64,000 nucleotides of DNA from Erysipelothrix anatis (GCF_009828745.1 NZ_WTSX01000012.1:1-64000); one strand, 5' to 3'; positions 54,262 through 63,785 are shown, counted from the first letter of the stretch. Translations and numbers: made by a program. Notes: generated by a model from the letters alone, not told the origin.

Positions 54262-56880
54262 ATGAAACAACTAACAAGTCAACAAATACGGACAATGTTC
54301 TTGGAATTCTTTGAATCAAAGAACCATATGATTGAACCAGGGGCTCCCCTTGTTCCAATTAATGATGATACATTGCTATGGATTAACTCAGGTGTTGCAG
54401 CTTTAAAGCGCTACTTTGACGGTTCTGTAAAACCACAAAATCCGCGTATTACAAATATTCAAAAGTCCCTACGTACAAATGATATTGATAATGTAGGTCG
54501 TACTGCTCGTCACCATACATTCTTTGAAATGATGGGTAATTTTTCTATTGGAGATTATTTCAAAAAAGAAGCAATTGCATATGCATACGAATTCTTATTT
54601 TCTGACCAATGGTTAGGACTCGATGTTAATAAAGCATACTTTAGTGTACATACACTTGACGATGATGCATTCAACTATTGGGTAAATGATCACGGTGTAG
54701 ATCCTGCCCGAATCTTACGTACCGATGATAACTATTGGATGATTGGAAATGGTCCAAGTGGTCCGAATAGTGAAATTTTCTATGACCGTGGTGAAAAATA
54801 TGATCCCGAAAACATCGGTGAAAGACTCTTTTTCGAAGATTTAGAAAATGATCGTTATGTCGAGGTATGGAATGTTGTGTTCTCTCAATTTGATGCTGTA
54901 GAAGGTCAACCCATTGAGACGTTCAAAGAATTACCACAGAAAAACATTGATACTGGAATGGGGTTTGAACGACTTGTAAGTATTGTTCAAGAAACAGATA
55001 CTAACTTTGAAACAGATCTTTTCCAACCATTATTATTAGCAATTTCGAATTTGACAGATATTAAATACGAAGAGAATGTGATGGCATATCGCGTCGTTGC
55101 GGATCATATTCGTTCATTAGTCTTTACACTTGCTGATGGCGCACTGTTCTCAAACGAAGGACGCGGATATGTTCTTCGACGTCTTTTACGTCGTGCAGTT
55201 CGTTTCGGTAAGGTTCTCAATATTGAAGGTTTATTCTTAAGTGAATTGGTGGATGTTGTAGTAGATACCATGAAACCGGCATATCCATATCTAACAGATC
55301 GTCAAGAGATGATTAAAGAATTGATTCTTAATGAAGAAAAACGTTTTGCAAAAACATTAAGTGGTGGTGAAAAATTATTGTTGGATACAATTGAACATCT
55401 CGAAGATGACAAACTACCAGGTGCTGTTGCTTTTAAACTCTACGATACCTATGGATTTCCAATTGAATTAACACAAGAAATTGCTCAGGAACACCACATT
55501 GAAGTTGATTTAGAAGGATTTAAAGTGAGTCTTGAAGCACAACGTGAACTCGCACGCTCAAGTCGAACAAAATCTGAATCAATGGGATCTCAACAAGAAG
55601 ATATCATGAATTTCAAAGAACCAAGTGAATTTTTGTATGACGCTCTTGAAACGCAGGCTAAAGTAATCGGATTGTTTGTTGATGGAAAACAAGTGACATC
55701 TTTCGAAGGGAAAGGTCATGTTATCTTTGATAAGACAGTGTTTTACGCTGAAAGTGGTGGCCAAGTTGCTGACACTGGAGTGCTTGCTTCAGATACTGTT
55801 CACGGTCATGTATTGGATGTTAAACGTGCTAACGGAGGGCAAAACCTTCATTTTGTGAATATTGAAGGAACACTTGAAGTTGGGCAGATTCTAACTTTAA
55901 AGGTAGACCGAGAACGTCGCATTTTAATTCGTAAGAACCACTCTGCAGTTCACTTGTTGCAAGCTGCGTTGCGTGACATTGTTGGAGACCACGTTACACA
56001 AGCGGGATCTTATGTCGATGATCAATACTTCCGTTTTGATTTTACACATTTTGACAAACTTACAGATGCGCAGCATAAACAAATTGAAGATCAACTCAAT
56101 GCATGGATTGCTGCATCCCTCCCAATCATTACGGAAGAAAAACCACTCGATGAAGCTAAGGCAATGGGAGCGATGGCACTTTTCTCAGAAAACTACGGTG
56201 ATGTTGTTCGTGTTGTTTCAATGGGCGATGTTTCAATAGAACTATGTGGAGGAACTCATGCAACAGGAACCGGAGAAATCGGTTTATTCAAACTCATTTC
56301 TGAAGAAAGTGTGGGCTCAGGAGTTCGTCGTATAACAGGTAAAACAAGTAAAGGTGCCTTGGAAGCATATCAAGCTTATGAACATGAAGTCGCTGTTTTA
56401 CGCGATACCTTGCACCTTACACCGCAAAAAACATTAAAAATGAGAATCGATGAAATGGTTGATGAAATGAAAGACCTTGAAGGAAAATACGCAGCGATGA
56501 TTTCAGAAATTATTGCAGTTCAAGCACAAAATCACATTGCGAATGCACTAAGCAACGAAGCTGGACTATCCTTCTCGTGGATCGAATTAGATGATCAAGA
56601 TGTTGACTTCGTAAAAGATATGGTCGAACGCGTTCGAAACAGTGTTGATATTGTTGTTGCAGTAAACAAGAAAGAATCATCACTCGTATTTGTTGCTGGA
56701 TCAAGCGAAAATGCAATTAAAGCAGGGTTTAAGGCTGGTGATTTAGCAAAACTTGCAGCTGTCACAACTGGCGGAAACGGTGGCGGTCGTCCAAACTTCG
56801 CACAAGCGGGTGGTAAAGATTTAAGCAAACTCAGTGATGCGAAAGGCGAAATCTACAATAAAGTAGGGATTATCCTTTAA
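54262..56880 (+). CDS. alaS: alanyl-tRNA synthetase
   Basis: It charges tRNA-Ala. Class II catalytic core (about 1-240, with RTARHHTFFEMMGNFSIGDYF), tRNA-recognition region, editing domain with HSAVHLLQAALR (metal-binding His) and CGGTHATGTGEIG, then the C-terminal oligomerisation domain ending with GGNGGGRPNFAQAGG. 872 aa, full length. AGGAGG precedes the ATG, and a T-box leader controls it. Confidence 0.96.
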   Translation: MKQLTSQQIRTMFLEFFESKNHMIEPGAPLVPINDDTLLWINSGVAALKRYFDGSVKPQNPRITNIQKSLRTNDIDNVGRTARHHTFFEMMGNFSIGDYFKKEAIAYAYEFLFSDQWLGLDVNKAYFSVHTLDDDAFNYWVNDHGVDPARILRTDDNYWMIGNGPSGPNSEIFYDRGEKYDPENIGERLFFEDLENDRYVEVWNVVFSQFDAVEGQPIETFKELPQKNIDTGMGFERLVSIVQETDTNFETDLFQPLLLAISNLTDIKYEENVMAYRVVADHIRSLVFTLADGALFSNEGRGYVLRRLLRRAVRFGKVLNIEGLFLSELVDVVVDTMKPAYPYLTDRQEMIKELILNEEKRFAKTLSGGEKLLLDTIEHLEDDKLPGAVAFKLYDTYGFPIELTQEIAQEHHIEVDLEGFKVSLEAQRELARSSRTKSESMGSQQEDIMNFKEPSEFLYDALETQAKVIGLFVDGKQVTSFEGKGHVIFDKTVFYAESGGQVADTGVLASDTVHGHVLDVKRANGGQNLHFVNIEGTLEVGQILTLKVDRERRILIRKNHSAVHLLQAALRDIVGDHVTQAGSYVDDQYFRFDFTHFDKLTDAQHKQIEDQLNAWIAASLPIITEEKPLDEAKAMGAMALFSENYGDVVRVVSMGDVSIELCGGTHATGTGEIGLFKLISEESVGSGVRRITGKTSKGALEAYQAYEHEVAVLRDTLHLTPQKTLKMRIDEMVDEMKDLEGKYAAMISEIIAVQAQNHIANALSNEAGLSFSWIELDDQDVDFVKDMVERVRNSVDIVVAVNKKESSLVFVAGSSENAIKAGFKAGDLAKLAAVTTGGNGGGRPNFAQAGGKDLSKLSDAKGEIYNKVGIIL

Positions 56881-56926
56881 TTTTTCACAGTGATACGATA
56901 AAATAGAAACAAAGGATGTGATACAA

Positions 56927-57187
56927 ATGTCTAAAGATAATGTAGCAGAAACAATGGCTTATAATTCTGAAGTAGTTCGTCAAGCAAGAATTAAAGAAAT
57001 TGTTAAGGAAGTAAAAGAGGCTCTTGACGACCGCGGCTATCAAGCTGTCAGTCAGATATCTGGTTATTTAATCTCAAATGATCCCGCTTATATTTCTTCA
57101 CACAAAAACGCACGAAATACGATTCAAGAAGTTGAACGTTATGAAATCATTGAAGAACTAGTGCGTTTCTATCTCGAGGAGAAGTAA
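56927..57187 (+). CDS. ireB: IreB family regulatory protein (DUF965)
   Basis: A small cytoplasmic protein of 86 aa with the family pattern: ETMAYN near the N-terminus, GYQAVSQISGYLISNDPAYISSHKNARN-type core and a closing EIIEELVRFYLEEK. In Enterococcus, IreB is a substrate of the kinase IreK and affects cephalosporin resistance. The start at 56927 has AAGGATGTGAT upstream. It overlaps ruvX by one base, in the order alaS-ireB-ruvX found in many Bacillota. Confidence 0.92.
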   Translation: MSKDNVAETMAYNSEVVRQARIKEIVKEVKEALDDRGYQAVSQISGYLISNDPAYISSHKNARNTIQEVERYEIIEELVRFYLEEK

Positions 57188-57621
57188 TGCTCGGAAAAGC
57201 ATTAGGATTAGATTTTGGTTCTAAAACATGTGGGGTTGCAATGTCGGATGCGTTAGGAATGTATGCGCACCCAGTTGCAACACTCTATTATAAAGAGTCT
57301 ATAGACGAACTTAAGGCTCCGCTAGAAGAACTAATTACAAAAGAACGCATAAAAAATATTGCCCTAGGTTATCCCAAAATGATGAACAATGATGTTGGAG
57401 ACCGCGCGCAATTATCAGAAGATTTTAAAAACACATTAGAAACTTGGTTTAATGTTAAGGTTACGCTTGTGGATGAACGTCTCACGAGTGTTGCGGCAAA
57501 CCGCGTCCTTATTGACCAAGACATGTCACGTAAAAAAAGAAAACAAGTAGTCGATCAGTTGGCTGCAGTTCAAATTCTGCAATCGTACCTCGATAGACAA
57601 CGATTCCTGGAGGGAAAATAA
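57187..57621 (+). CDS. ruvX: Holliday junction resolvase-like / pre-16S rRNA nuclease (YqgF)
   Basis: An RNase-H-fold nuclease of 144 aa. ALGLDFGSKTCGVAMSD carries the first catalytic Asp; LVDERLTSVAA and the C-terminal KQVVDQLAAVQILQSYLD complete the site. YqgF matures the 16S rRNA 5' end in other bacteria; an earlier proposal is Holliday junction resolution. GAGGAG sits in the end of ireB. Confidence 0.93.
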   Translation: MLGKALGLDFGSKTCGVAMSDALGMYAHPVATLYYKESIDELKAPLEELITKERIKNIALGYPKMMNNDVGDRAQLSEDFKNTLETWFNVKVTLVDERLTSVAANRVLIDQDMSRKKRKQVVDQLAAVQILQSYLDRQRFLEGK

Positions 57622-57622
57622 A

Positions 57623-57961
57623 ATGAATACAGATGAAAAAACAATCATCGTCATCAATGATGACGGTACCGAACAAGCAATGGATATCCTTTTCACATTT
57701 GAAGATGATACATTCAACAAATCATACGTCCTTTACATCAATCCTGAAGATGAGTCAGGTGAAGTATTCGTATCTAGTTATACACCAGAGGGTGAATTAG
57801 AAAGCATTACTGATGAAAAAGAATGGGAAATGATCGAAGAAGTATTCAACGCATTTATCATTAAGCATGAAGAAGGACACGATCATGATCACGACCACGA
57901 CCACGACCACGATCATCATCACGATCATGACCATGACCATGATCACAGTCATGAACACTAG
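57623..57961 (+). CDS. DUF1292 protein with long His/Asp tail
   Basis: Residues 1-85 match the DUF1292 (YrzB-like) pattern: an acidic protein of unknown function conserved between ruvX and mltG. The last 27 residues (86-112) are almost only His (15) and Asp (10), alternating, and are likely to bind zinc, nickel or another divalent ion. GGAGGG precedes the ATG. The end of the gene overlaps the mltG start. The tail is encoded by a hexanucleotide-like repeat of CAY and GAY codons and could change length by slippage. Confidence 0.85.
   Translation: MNTDEKTIIVINDDGTEQAMDILFTFEDDTFNKSYVLYINPEDESGEVFVSSYTPEGELESITDEKEWEMIEEVFNAFIIKHEEGHDHDHDHDHDHDHHHDHDHDHDHSHEH
57878..57958 (+). repeat. CAY-GAY simple repeat encoding the His/Asp tail
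   Basis: About 81 bases consist almost entirely of alternating His and Asp codons with mixed third bases (C or T). The mixed third positions reduce, but do not exclude, slippage. The last part also carries the start codon of mltG in another frame. Confidence 0.75.
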
Positions 57962-59012
57962 GTCAAAAACAGCAATTAAAGTAATAGCAGCCGTTGTAAG
58001 TTTACTTGTAGCGGCTGGTGTTATGTTTGCTGTTCTCTACAACATAAATACCAAACCTGTGGCATCATCCACTGATCCAGTATTATTCCAAATAAAAGAA
58101 GGAGAATTTCAAAAAGAAGTTCTCAGTAATTTAGAGGAGCAAGGAATCATCAAATCATCATTCTTTGCGAATATTCAAGCGAAAGTGTCCGGTTATGGCG
58201 ATACATTCCAAGGAAACTTTGAACTTGATAAAGCATGGAGTACTAAAGAAATTCTCGAATACCTAAGCGATGAAACCAATGCTGCACCAGACGAAGTAAA
58301 CATTATGCTCGTTGAAGGTAGTTGGGCGAAAGATATGGCAAAGAAAATTTCGCAACATACTACAGCGTCTCAAGAAAAATTACTTGAATTATGGAATGAT
58401 AAAGAATACATTGCACGATTAATGGAATACTATGAGGTACTACCTGTAGAATTATTGAACAATAAAGATGCGCGTGTTCTATTAGAAGGATATTTGTATC
58501 CAAATACATATACATTTAATATCGAAGCGAGTGAAAAAGAAATAACAGAATTACTCGTCGCAAATGCAGATCTTCAATATCAAAAATATAAAGACCGCAT
58601 CGAGAAAACTGGCCTCACACCATATCAACTCACAACACTTGCATCGATTGTTGAATACGAAGCAAGTACTGAAGAAGATATGCGAATGGTCGCGGGTGTC
58701 TTCATGAACCGTTTGAAACAAGATATTAAATTAGAATCAAGTGTTACCGTATGTTATGCGCTTTACGATTTTAAAAATTGGGAAGATTGTGAATCAGAAC
58801 AACCAGACTCACCTTACAACACATACTTGAATCAAGGATTGCCACCGGGGCCAATTCTAAATCCATCAATCAAAGCAATTGAAGCAACATTAGATTATGC
58901 TGAGCATGATTATATCTTCTTTATCGCAGATGTTCATGGAGATGGAAAAGTACATTACCAAAAAACATATGAAGAACATGAAGTCGTTCGTAAGGAACTA
59001 CTTGGATATTAG
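57951..59012 (+). CDS. mltG: endolytic murein transglycosylase MltG
   Basis: A membrane-anchored enzyme that cuts nascent peptidoglycan strands. One span near residues 10-30 is followed by a LysM-like region and the YceG catalytic domain with the Glu in ASIVEYEAST and the closing DSPYNTYLNQGLPPGPI. The start is set at the ATG at 57951 (MNTRSKTAIK), inside the end of the DUF1292 gene. There is no clear ribosome site, so translation probably relies on coupling. An upstream in-frame extension would run through the His/Asp repeat and read as poly-Thr/Ile/Met, which is not credible. 353 aa. Confidence 0.9.
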   Translation: MNTRSKTAIKVIAAVVSLLVAAGVMFAVLYNINTKPVASSTDPVLFQIKEGEFQKEVLSNLEEQGIIKSSFFANIQAKVSGYGDTFQGNFELDKAWSTKEILEYLSDETNAAPDEVNIMLVEGSWAKDMAKKISQHTTASQEKLLELWNDKEYIARLMEYYEVLPVELLNNKDARVLLEGYLYPNTYTFNIEASEKEITELLVANADLQYQKYKDRIEKTGLTPYQLTTLASIVEYEASTEEDMRMVAGVFMNRLKQDIKLESSVTVCYALYDFKNWEDCESEQPDSPYNTYLNQGLPPGPILNPSIKAIEATLDYAEHDYIFFIADVHGDGKVHYQKTYEEHEVVRKELLGY

Positions 59013-59020
59013 GAGGAAAT

Positions 59021-59650
59021 ATGGACCCAATTGTCATCGGAATTGCCGGAGGAAGTGCTTCTGGAAAGTCTAGTATCGCAAAGAAATTAAAAGAATGTTA
59101 CAAAGAAACTAATAGCGTCGCAATCATCCGTATGGACGATTATTATAATGACCAAACTGATGTTCCTATGGAACAACGTTTGAATACTAATTATGATCAT
59201 CCGTTCGCATTTGATATGGAATTGCTTGTAAGTGATATTCAAAAATTAAAAAATAGAGAAGCAATTAAAAAACCTGTGTATGATTTTATGAATCATACCC
59301 GCAGTCAATTTTATGAGGACTTAATGCCAAGCGACGTTATTGTTGTTGAAGGTCTTATGACATTAGACAATGATAGCCTGCGTGAAATGCTAGACATCAA
59401 AGTGTTTGTTGATACAGAAGCAGATGTTCGTTTCATTAGACGTCTGAAGCGTGACGTAAATCAACGTGGCCGTGAAATGGATCACGTCATTGAGCAGTAT
59501 GTAAGTACAGTTCGTGTAATGCATGATCAATTTGTTGAGCCATCAAAACGCCATGCAGATATTATTATCCCAGAGGGAGCTCATAATACTGTGGCTATTG
59601 ATTTGTTAACAACCAAAATAAGTAGTATCATAAATAGTAGTGTGTTATAA
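59021..59650 (+). CDS. udk: uridine kinase
   Basis: It phosphorylates uridine and cytidine in pyrimidine salvage. The P-loop GIAGGSASGKSSIAKKL opens the protein; MDDYYNDQ and the lid RRLKRDVNQRGR follow. 209 aa. AGGAGG precedes the ATG. Position between mltG and greA is conserved in Bacillota, although the peptidase genes found between them in Bacillus are absent. Confidence 0.94.
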   Translation: MDPIVIGIAGGSASGKSSIAKKLKECYKETNSVAIIRMDDYYNDQTDVPMEQRLNTNYDHPFAFDMELLVSDIQKLKNREAIKKPVYDFMNHTRSQFYEDLMPSDVIVVEGLMTLDNDSLREMLDIKVFVDTEADVRFIRRLKRDVNQRGREMDHVIEQYVSTVRVMHDQFVEPSKRHADIIIPEGAHNTVAIDLLTTKISSIINSSVL

Positions 59651-59672
59651 TTCAAAAACAAGGAGTGATAAT

Positions 59673-60143
59673 ATGACAGAAAGAATTCCAGTAACTCAGG
59701 AAGGTCTTGATGAGCTGAATCGCGAACTTCGTCATTTAATTGAAGTAGAACGACCAGAAGTAATTGAAGACTTAAAAGCAGCACGTGCACAAGGTGACTT
59801 GTCCGAAAATGCTGACTATGATGCAGCACGTGACCGTCAGGCACGCGTTGAAGCGCGCGTACGCGAGCTTGAAGCAACAATTTCAAAAGTTGAAATTATT
59901 GATACATCAAGTAAGAAAAAACACAAAACGGTGAGCCTTGGTGCCACAGTAACAATTTTGGATATGGGTATTGACGAAGAAGAGACATTTAATATCGTTG
60001 GATCTGTTGAAGCCGATCCAGAAAATGGTAAAATCTCCAACGTTTCACCACTTGCTCAAGCAATGCTTGAAGCAGTAGAAGGTGATATCGTTGAAGTCAA
60101 TGTTGAAGAACCTTACCAAGTTAAAATTTTAAAAATTAAATAA
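59673..60143 (+). CDS. greA: transcription elongation factor GreA
   Basis: It rescues backtracked RNA polymerase by stimulating transcript cleavage. The N-terminal coiled coil carries the acidic tip in GDLSENADYDAARDRQ (about 41-56); the C-terminal FKBP-like domain includes SPLAQAMLEAVEGDIVEV. The start at 59673 has AAGGAGTG. 156 aa, normal. Confidence 0.95.
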   Translation: MTERIPVTQEGLDELNRELRHLIEVERPEVIEDLKAARAQGDLSENADYDAARDRQARVEARVRELEATISKVEIIDTSSKKKHKTVSLGATVTILDMGIDEEETFNIVGSVEADPENGKISNVSPLAQAMLEAVEGDIVEVNVEEPYQVKILKIK

Positions 60144-60188
60144 TTAGGATATGTTGCATTACATACGCACTTAGAAATAGGTGATAGT

Positions 60189-60662
60189 ATGCAACGTATT
60201 CTTTTTTTTATAGTTTTAGGTGCAGTCGTTGGGACAGGTGTTTGGAATATTTTAGATATAAAGCGAATGCAATCAGTAAGTCATGAAGAGATACAGGTAA
60301 CTGTGATTTATAACGAAAAAGCTTTTCCTATTAAAATGGAACCATAAGCGACGATGCGCGAATTACTTACTAAGGTAGAACTAGGCAACGATGTTGACCT
60401 CCAAAAGATTAATCCGGAAAGAATTCTGAGCCATCGAGATGTCATTTCTATACCAGTGAAACAGCAACAAGCTTTAATTTCAATTAATCATGGGGATGCA
60501 AAAGACTTAGAGTCATTACCAGGCGTCGGCCCTAAAATGGCTTTAGACATCATTGACTATCGTACTCAGTTTGGATTTTTTCAAACGCTCGAATCGTTAA
60601 AATCGGTAAAGGGAATGGGGGCTAAGAAATTCGAGAAACTTCTTCCTTTTATCGGATTGTAA
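60189..60662 (+). pseudogene. comEA: comEA, interrupted by an in-frame stop codon
   Basis: ComEA is the membrane-anchored DNA receptor of natural transformation. The first 52 codons (60189-60344, AGGTGA upstream) encode a signal anchor and the start of an SLBB-like region. A TAA at 60345-60347 interrupts it. The same frame continues with ATMRELLTKVEL, then the helix-hairpin-helix domain (LESLPGVGPKMALDIIDYR, VKGMGAKKFEKL) to 60662. A single base change (for example CAA to TAA) explains it. Without read-through or reinitiation (an ATG follows at 60354), no complete ComEA is made. A sequencing error is the main alternative. Confidence 0.8.
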
Positions 60663-60715
60663 CATACTCGCTCGTTATATTATGTGTCTTTGAGGGTGAA
60701 GTAACACTACAAGTA

Positions 60716-62446
60716 ATGTTAGCTATCCTTATGGTGATGCCGATGTATCGATGCTATTCTTATCGAACGTTGTTTTTTATAGCGATTATTTTAGTTTTCT
60801 GCTTATCTCGAAATTCCCTACCCGTTACTACATATGTTGTTGGCCATGTTGAACGCATCCAGCCACATTCAATAATTATCTACGACAACTACCAAGGTTA
60901 TCGAGTAAACGGGTCTTACGATGTCAGTATTGGGGACACAGTTCAAGTTGATGGTAATTTTGAAACAATACCCATAACTTCTGAGCGTGTTGTTTATAGT
61001 GTTAATAATGCGAAATTGATTAAAATTGAAACTTCTATGGGTATACGGTCGTGGATATGGAATCGTGTTAAGTATTCTTCTATTTTGCAACATGTCCTCT
61101 ATGGTATCGGCAGTGATGTGCACGTTTGGCGCGTATTGGTCTCGGTATACATATCAGGTTTTCTACTACTTGTTTACACTTTTTTTCGAAGGTGGATTGG
61201 AACATATCGAGCATTGCTGATGAATCAAGTCTTGAGCTGTGTAATTGTTTTAGCTTTTGGTTTTCGTTTATCCACAGCGCGACTTGTATTGAAGTCATTC
61301 TTACCAATACACGCCCAAATTATTTTGATCTTAACACTGTTTCCAAATAGTCTGTTAACCCCGACATTTATAATGTGTTATGGTGTAGAGCTTATACATG
61401 GAATTGGAAGACATTGGGAACGACTTTCGCCGACGCTTGTGCGCTTCATGTTCTATCAGGCTCTATTTTATCGCAACAATATAATTGAACACTTATGCTT
61501 TCGGTGGATTCGTTATATCTATGGCCTCGTTTATGCTTTTGCCATTCTTGCACTTTTATGTCCGGGAATCGAGAATATTGCTCTTTCACTCATGAATGCA
61601 ATTGAATCAAACTTGAACAGCGCGTTTACAAATCGTTTTGCTATTGTTGGTGAGTTGCATGGAATGCTTGCTATTGGCTTGATACTTTTATATCGACAAA
61701 TGAGTCATAAACAATTCTGTTATACGTTGCTTCTTGTTTCTATTTTTATTGTTTATAATCCATTTTATCGCGTTACGTTTATTGATGTTGGGCAAGGGGA
61801 TGCCACTTTAGTCCAGTACCCCTTTAACAGTTACACGACGCTAATTGATACTGGAAAAGCGTCGGCTAAATATAAATTGCTTAAAGCATTAACGCGTCAG
61901 GGTGTCGTTAATGTTAATCAACTTGTCATCACGCATCCGGATAATGATCACAATGGGAATCAAGAATTCATAGAGCAGAGGTTCCATCTTAAAGCAATAA
62001 CACACAAAACAGAACCAGTGGTCTTAGCAGATACTATCTTAGATAAACAATCATTTCCGAAAGGTAACGAAAATTCTCGAATTTTGGTTTTGCCGTACAA
62101 CGTCTTAATTACGGGTGATGCCTATCAATCACAAGAAGAGATTATTGCTAAAAATCATCTGGTTGGCTGCTTAAGTGTATTAAAATTGGGTCATCATGGC
62201 TCAAAAACCTCAACATCGGATATATTGCTAGATGCAACACGACCGAAATATGTAGTAATTAGTTCGAAGAAATCAACATATGGGCATCCGCATCAGCAAG
62301 TGTTAAGAAAGCTACATAATCGGCGTATCCCTTACTTGCATACAGAAACACATGGGGATATAACAATCTATATCAATTCTATTTTTCATGTAGTACTTAC
62401 AAAGAAACATACATTTGATATAATAGAACCGGTGATAAAATGTTAG
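60716..62446 (+). CDS. comEC: ComEC/Rec2-like DNA channel protein, short form
   Basis: A membrane protein with many spans (to about residue 350) followed by an MBL-fold domain (about 355-560) with VDVGQGDATLV-like FIDVGQGD, THPDNDHNG, ITGDA and KLGHHGSKTS. At 576 aa it is shorter than the usual 700-800 of ComEC. The start has no ribosome site, and the frame stays open upstream back into comEA without ATG, GTG or TTG. The SGLH region of the competence domain appears altered (GSDVHV). It may be decaying along with comEA. Confidence 0.75.
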   Translation: MLAILMVMPMYRCYSYRTLFFIAIILVFCLSRNSLPVTTYVVGHVERIQPHSIIIYDNYQGYRVNGSYDVSIGDTVQVDGNFETIPITSERVVYSVNNAKLIKIETSMGIRSWIWNRVKYSSILQHVLYGIGSDVHVWRVLVSVYISGFLLLVYTFFRRWIGTYRALLMNQVLSCVIVLAFGFRLSTARLVLKSFLPIHAQIILILTLFPNSLLTPTFIMCYGVELIHGIGRHWERLSPTLVRFMFYQALFYRNNIIEHLCFRWIRYIYGLVYAFAILALLCPGIENIALSLMNAIESNLNSAFTNRFAIVGELHGMLAIGLILLYRQMSHKQFCYTLLLVSIFIVYNPFYRVTFIDVGQGDATLVQYPFNSYTTLIDTGKASAKYKLLKALTRQGVVNVNQLVITHPDNDHNGNQEFIEQRFHLKAITHKTEPVVLADTILDKQSFPKGNENSRILVLPYNVLITGDAYQSQEEIIAKNHLVGCLSVLKLGHHGSKTSTSDILLDATRPKYVVISSKKSTYGHPHQQVLRKLHNRRIPYLHTETHGDITIYINSIFHVVLTKKHTFDIIEPVIKC

Positions 62447-63378
62447 ATGTAATCTACGGTACTGACCGATTTCAAATTCAGGAACACATAAAACGTATTG
62501 AAAATGAACATCGTGGGCAGCATGGTGATTTTGATCTTGTTAAAATTGATATGGCTTCAAAAGAGTTTCACATCGATCAGCTCGAAGAAGCAGTAATGAC
62601 GTTCTCGCTCTTTGGCGGTAACAAACTTGTTGTTTTTTCACATCGTGATAAAGAGCAGAAAAAAGCTCCGGAAGCAGAGCTCATACAGCTTTTGGAACGA
62701 TCCTCACTAGAAGTCAGAATCGTCATAATTTTTGATAAAAAACCACTTGCTAAAACAAAAATAAAGAAATTCTTAGATAAGCATGCGCAGAACCATGTTC
62801 TTGACACTGTCGATGTTGGACTTATCAATCAACGTATCCGAGATGCCATTAAAGCTCAAAATATTCAAATTCAAGAAGCGGCAATCCAATTGTTGGTACA
62901 ACGAATTGAGAATGACCTCGTTCAGCTTGAATCAGAGCTAAATAAGCTTAGCGTGTTGGGGCGCCCCATCACAAAAGAAGACGTTAATGTTTTAGTGTCT
63001 CGCCCTTTTGAGAGCGAGATGTTTAAATTATCCAATGCAATCTTAGATCGTAATGTTACGGAAGCGTTTGCGCTATATCAAGATTTCCTCGAATTAAAAA
63101 TGGATCCACTATCGCTCATTGGTCTCATAGCATTCAGTCTTCGACGCATTTATCAAGTTAGCGCACTCTATGAAGCACATTTAATGGCAAACACGATTAG
63201 TGAGATTTTAGAAATATCTTCGAAACAAGCAGCCTTCCTAATTAGAAATCAAATACGCGATTCACGAAGTGTTTTAATGTTACTTAATATGCTTGCGGAA
63301 ATAGACCAAAACGTTAAGTTAGGAAAGATTGACCAATACATCGCATTTGAACTTTTTCTCTTGCAAATAAAAAAATAA
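62440..63378 (+). CDS. holA: DNA polymerase III delta subunit
   Basis: The clamp-loader delta subunit that opens the sliding clamp. The 312 aa show the typical order: VIYGTDRFQIQEHIKRI at the N-terminus, AVMTFSLFGGNKLVVF, and the C-terminal helical collar (LLNMLAEIDQNVKLGKIDQYIAFELFLL). It overlaps comEC by 7 bases; comEC-holA-rpsT order is conserved in Bacillota, although rpsT is inverted here relative to holA, as in Bacillus. Confidence 0.92.
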   Translation: MLDVIYGTDRFQIQEHIKRIENEHRGQHGDFDLVKIDMASKEFHIDQLEEAVMTFSLFGGNKLVVFSHRDKEQKKAPEAELIQLLERSSLEVRIVIIFDKKPLAKTKIKKFLDKHAQNHVLDTVDVGLINQRIRDAIKAQNIQIQEAAIQLLVQRIENDLVQLESELNKLSVLGRPITKEDVNVLVSRPFESEMFKLSNAILDRNVTEAFALYQDFLELKMDPLSLIGLIAFSLRRIYQVSALYEAHLMANTISEILEISSKQAAFLIRNQIRDSRSVLMLLNMLAEIDQNVKLGKIDQYIAFELFLLQIKK

Positions 63379-63404
63379 AAAGCCGATACACGGCTTTTGT
63401 TTTT
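63377..63404. terminator. bidirectional terminator between holA and rpsT
   Basis: Stem AAAAGCCG with CGGCTTTT (63378-63385 and 63391-63398), with T-rich tails on both strands. Confidence 0.85.
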
Positions 63405-63419
63405 TATAGATACTATAAA

Positions 63420-63680
63420 TTAGATAGTATTAATGAGTTTAGCAAGTGTCGACTTTTGACGACTTACGTAGTTTGGATGATGGATATTACTTGTAATTGA
63501 TTTATCAAGTAATTCGTTTGCACGGTTGAAATATGCAACCGCATCGTCTTTACGACCCTCTTCAACAGCAAGACGAAGATTTGACATTGTAGTACGTAAT
63601 GACGACTTTTGACGTTTGTTAGCTGCTGTAGCTTTACGTGTCGTCAACACTCGTTTCTTTTGACTTTCAATTTGTGGCAT
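63420..63680 (-). CDS. rpsT: 30S ribosomal protein S20
   Basis: A small basic 16S-rRNA-binding protein of 86 aa ([20 protein letters not shown] at the start, helical throughout). The start at 63680 follows AGGAGG at 7 nt; an in-frame GTG two codons upstream is not needed. It is convergent to holA and divergent from fmt. Confidence 0.93.
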   Translation of the reverse strand: MPQIESQKKRVLTTRKATAANKRQKSSLRTTMSNLRLAVEEGRKDDAVAYFNRANELLDKSITSNIHHPNYVSRQKSTLAKLINTI

Positions 63681-63756
63681 AAACACACCTCCTATGTGGA
63701 TTAATCATAACATTTTTCGAAACATAGAAAGTGATAATCCATTGAAAGATATAACT

Positions 63757-63785
63757 TTTAACTTAGCCGTAAAGCATGCTATAAT
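63757..63785 (+). promoter_or_regulatory. promoter of fmt
   Basis: Extended -10 TGCTATAAT (63777-63785) with a weak -35, TTTAAC (63757-63762), at 17 nt. Confidence 0.6.

Noticed and set aside
57867-57950. Upstream extension of mltG by 28 codons
   Set aside because: It reads through the His/Asp repeat in another frame as a Thr/Ile/Met run, which is not a plausible N-terminus. The ATG at 57951 gives the normal MltG membrane anchor.
60152-60210. Inverted repeat GTTGCAT/ATGCAAC followed by a T run, resembling a greA terminator
   Set aside because: The loop of about 30 nt is too long for an ordinary terminator, and the right arm covers the comEA start codon. Noted only as a possible attenuator.
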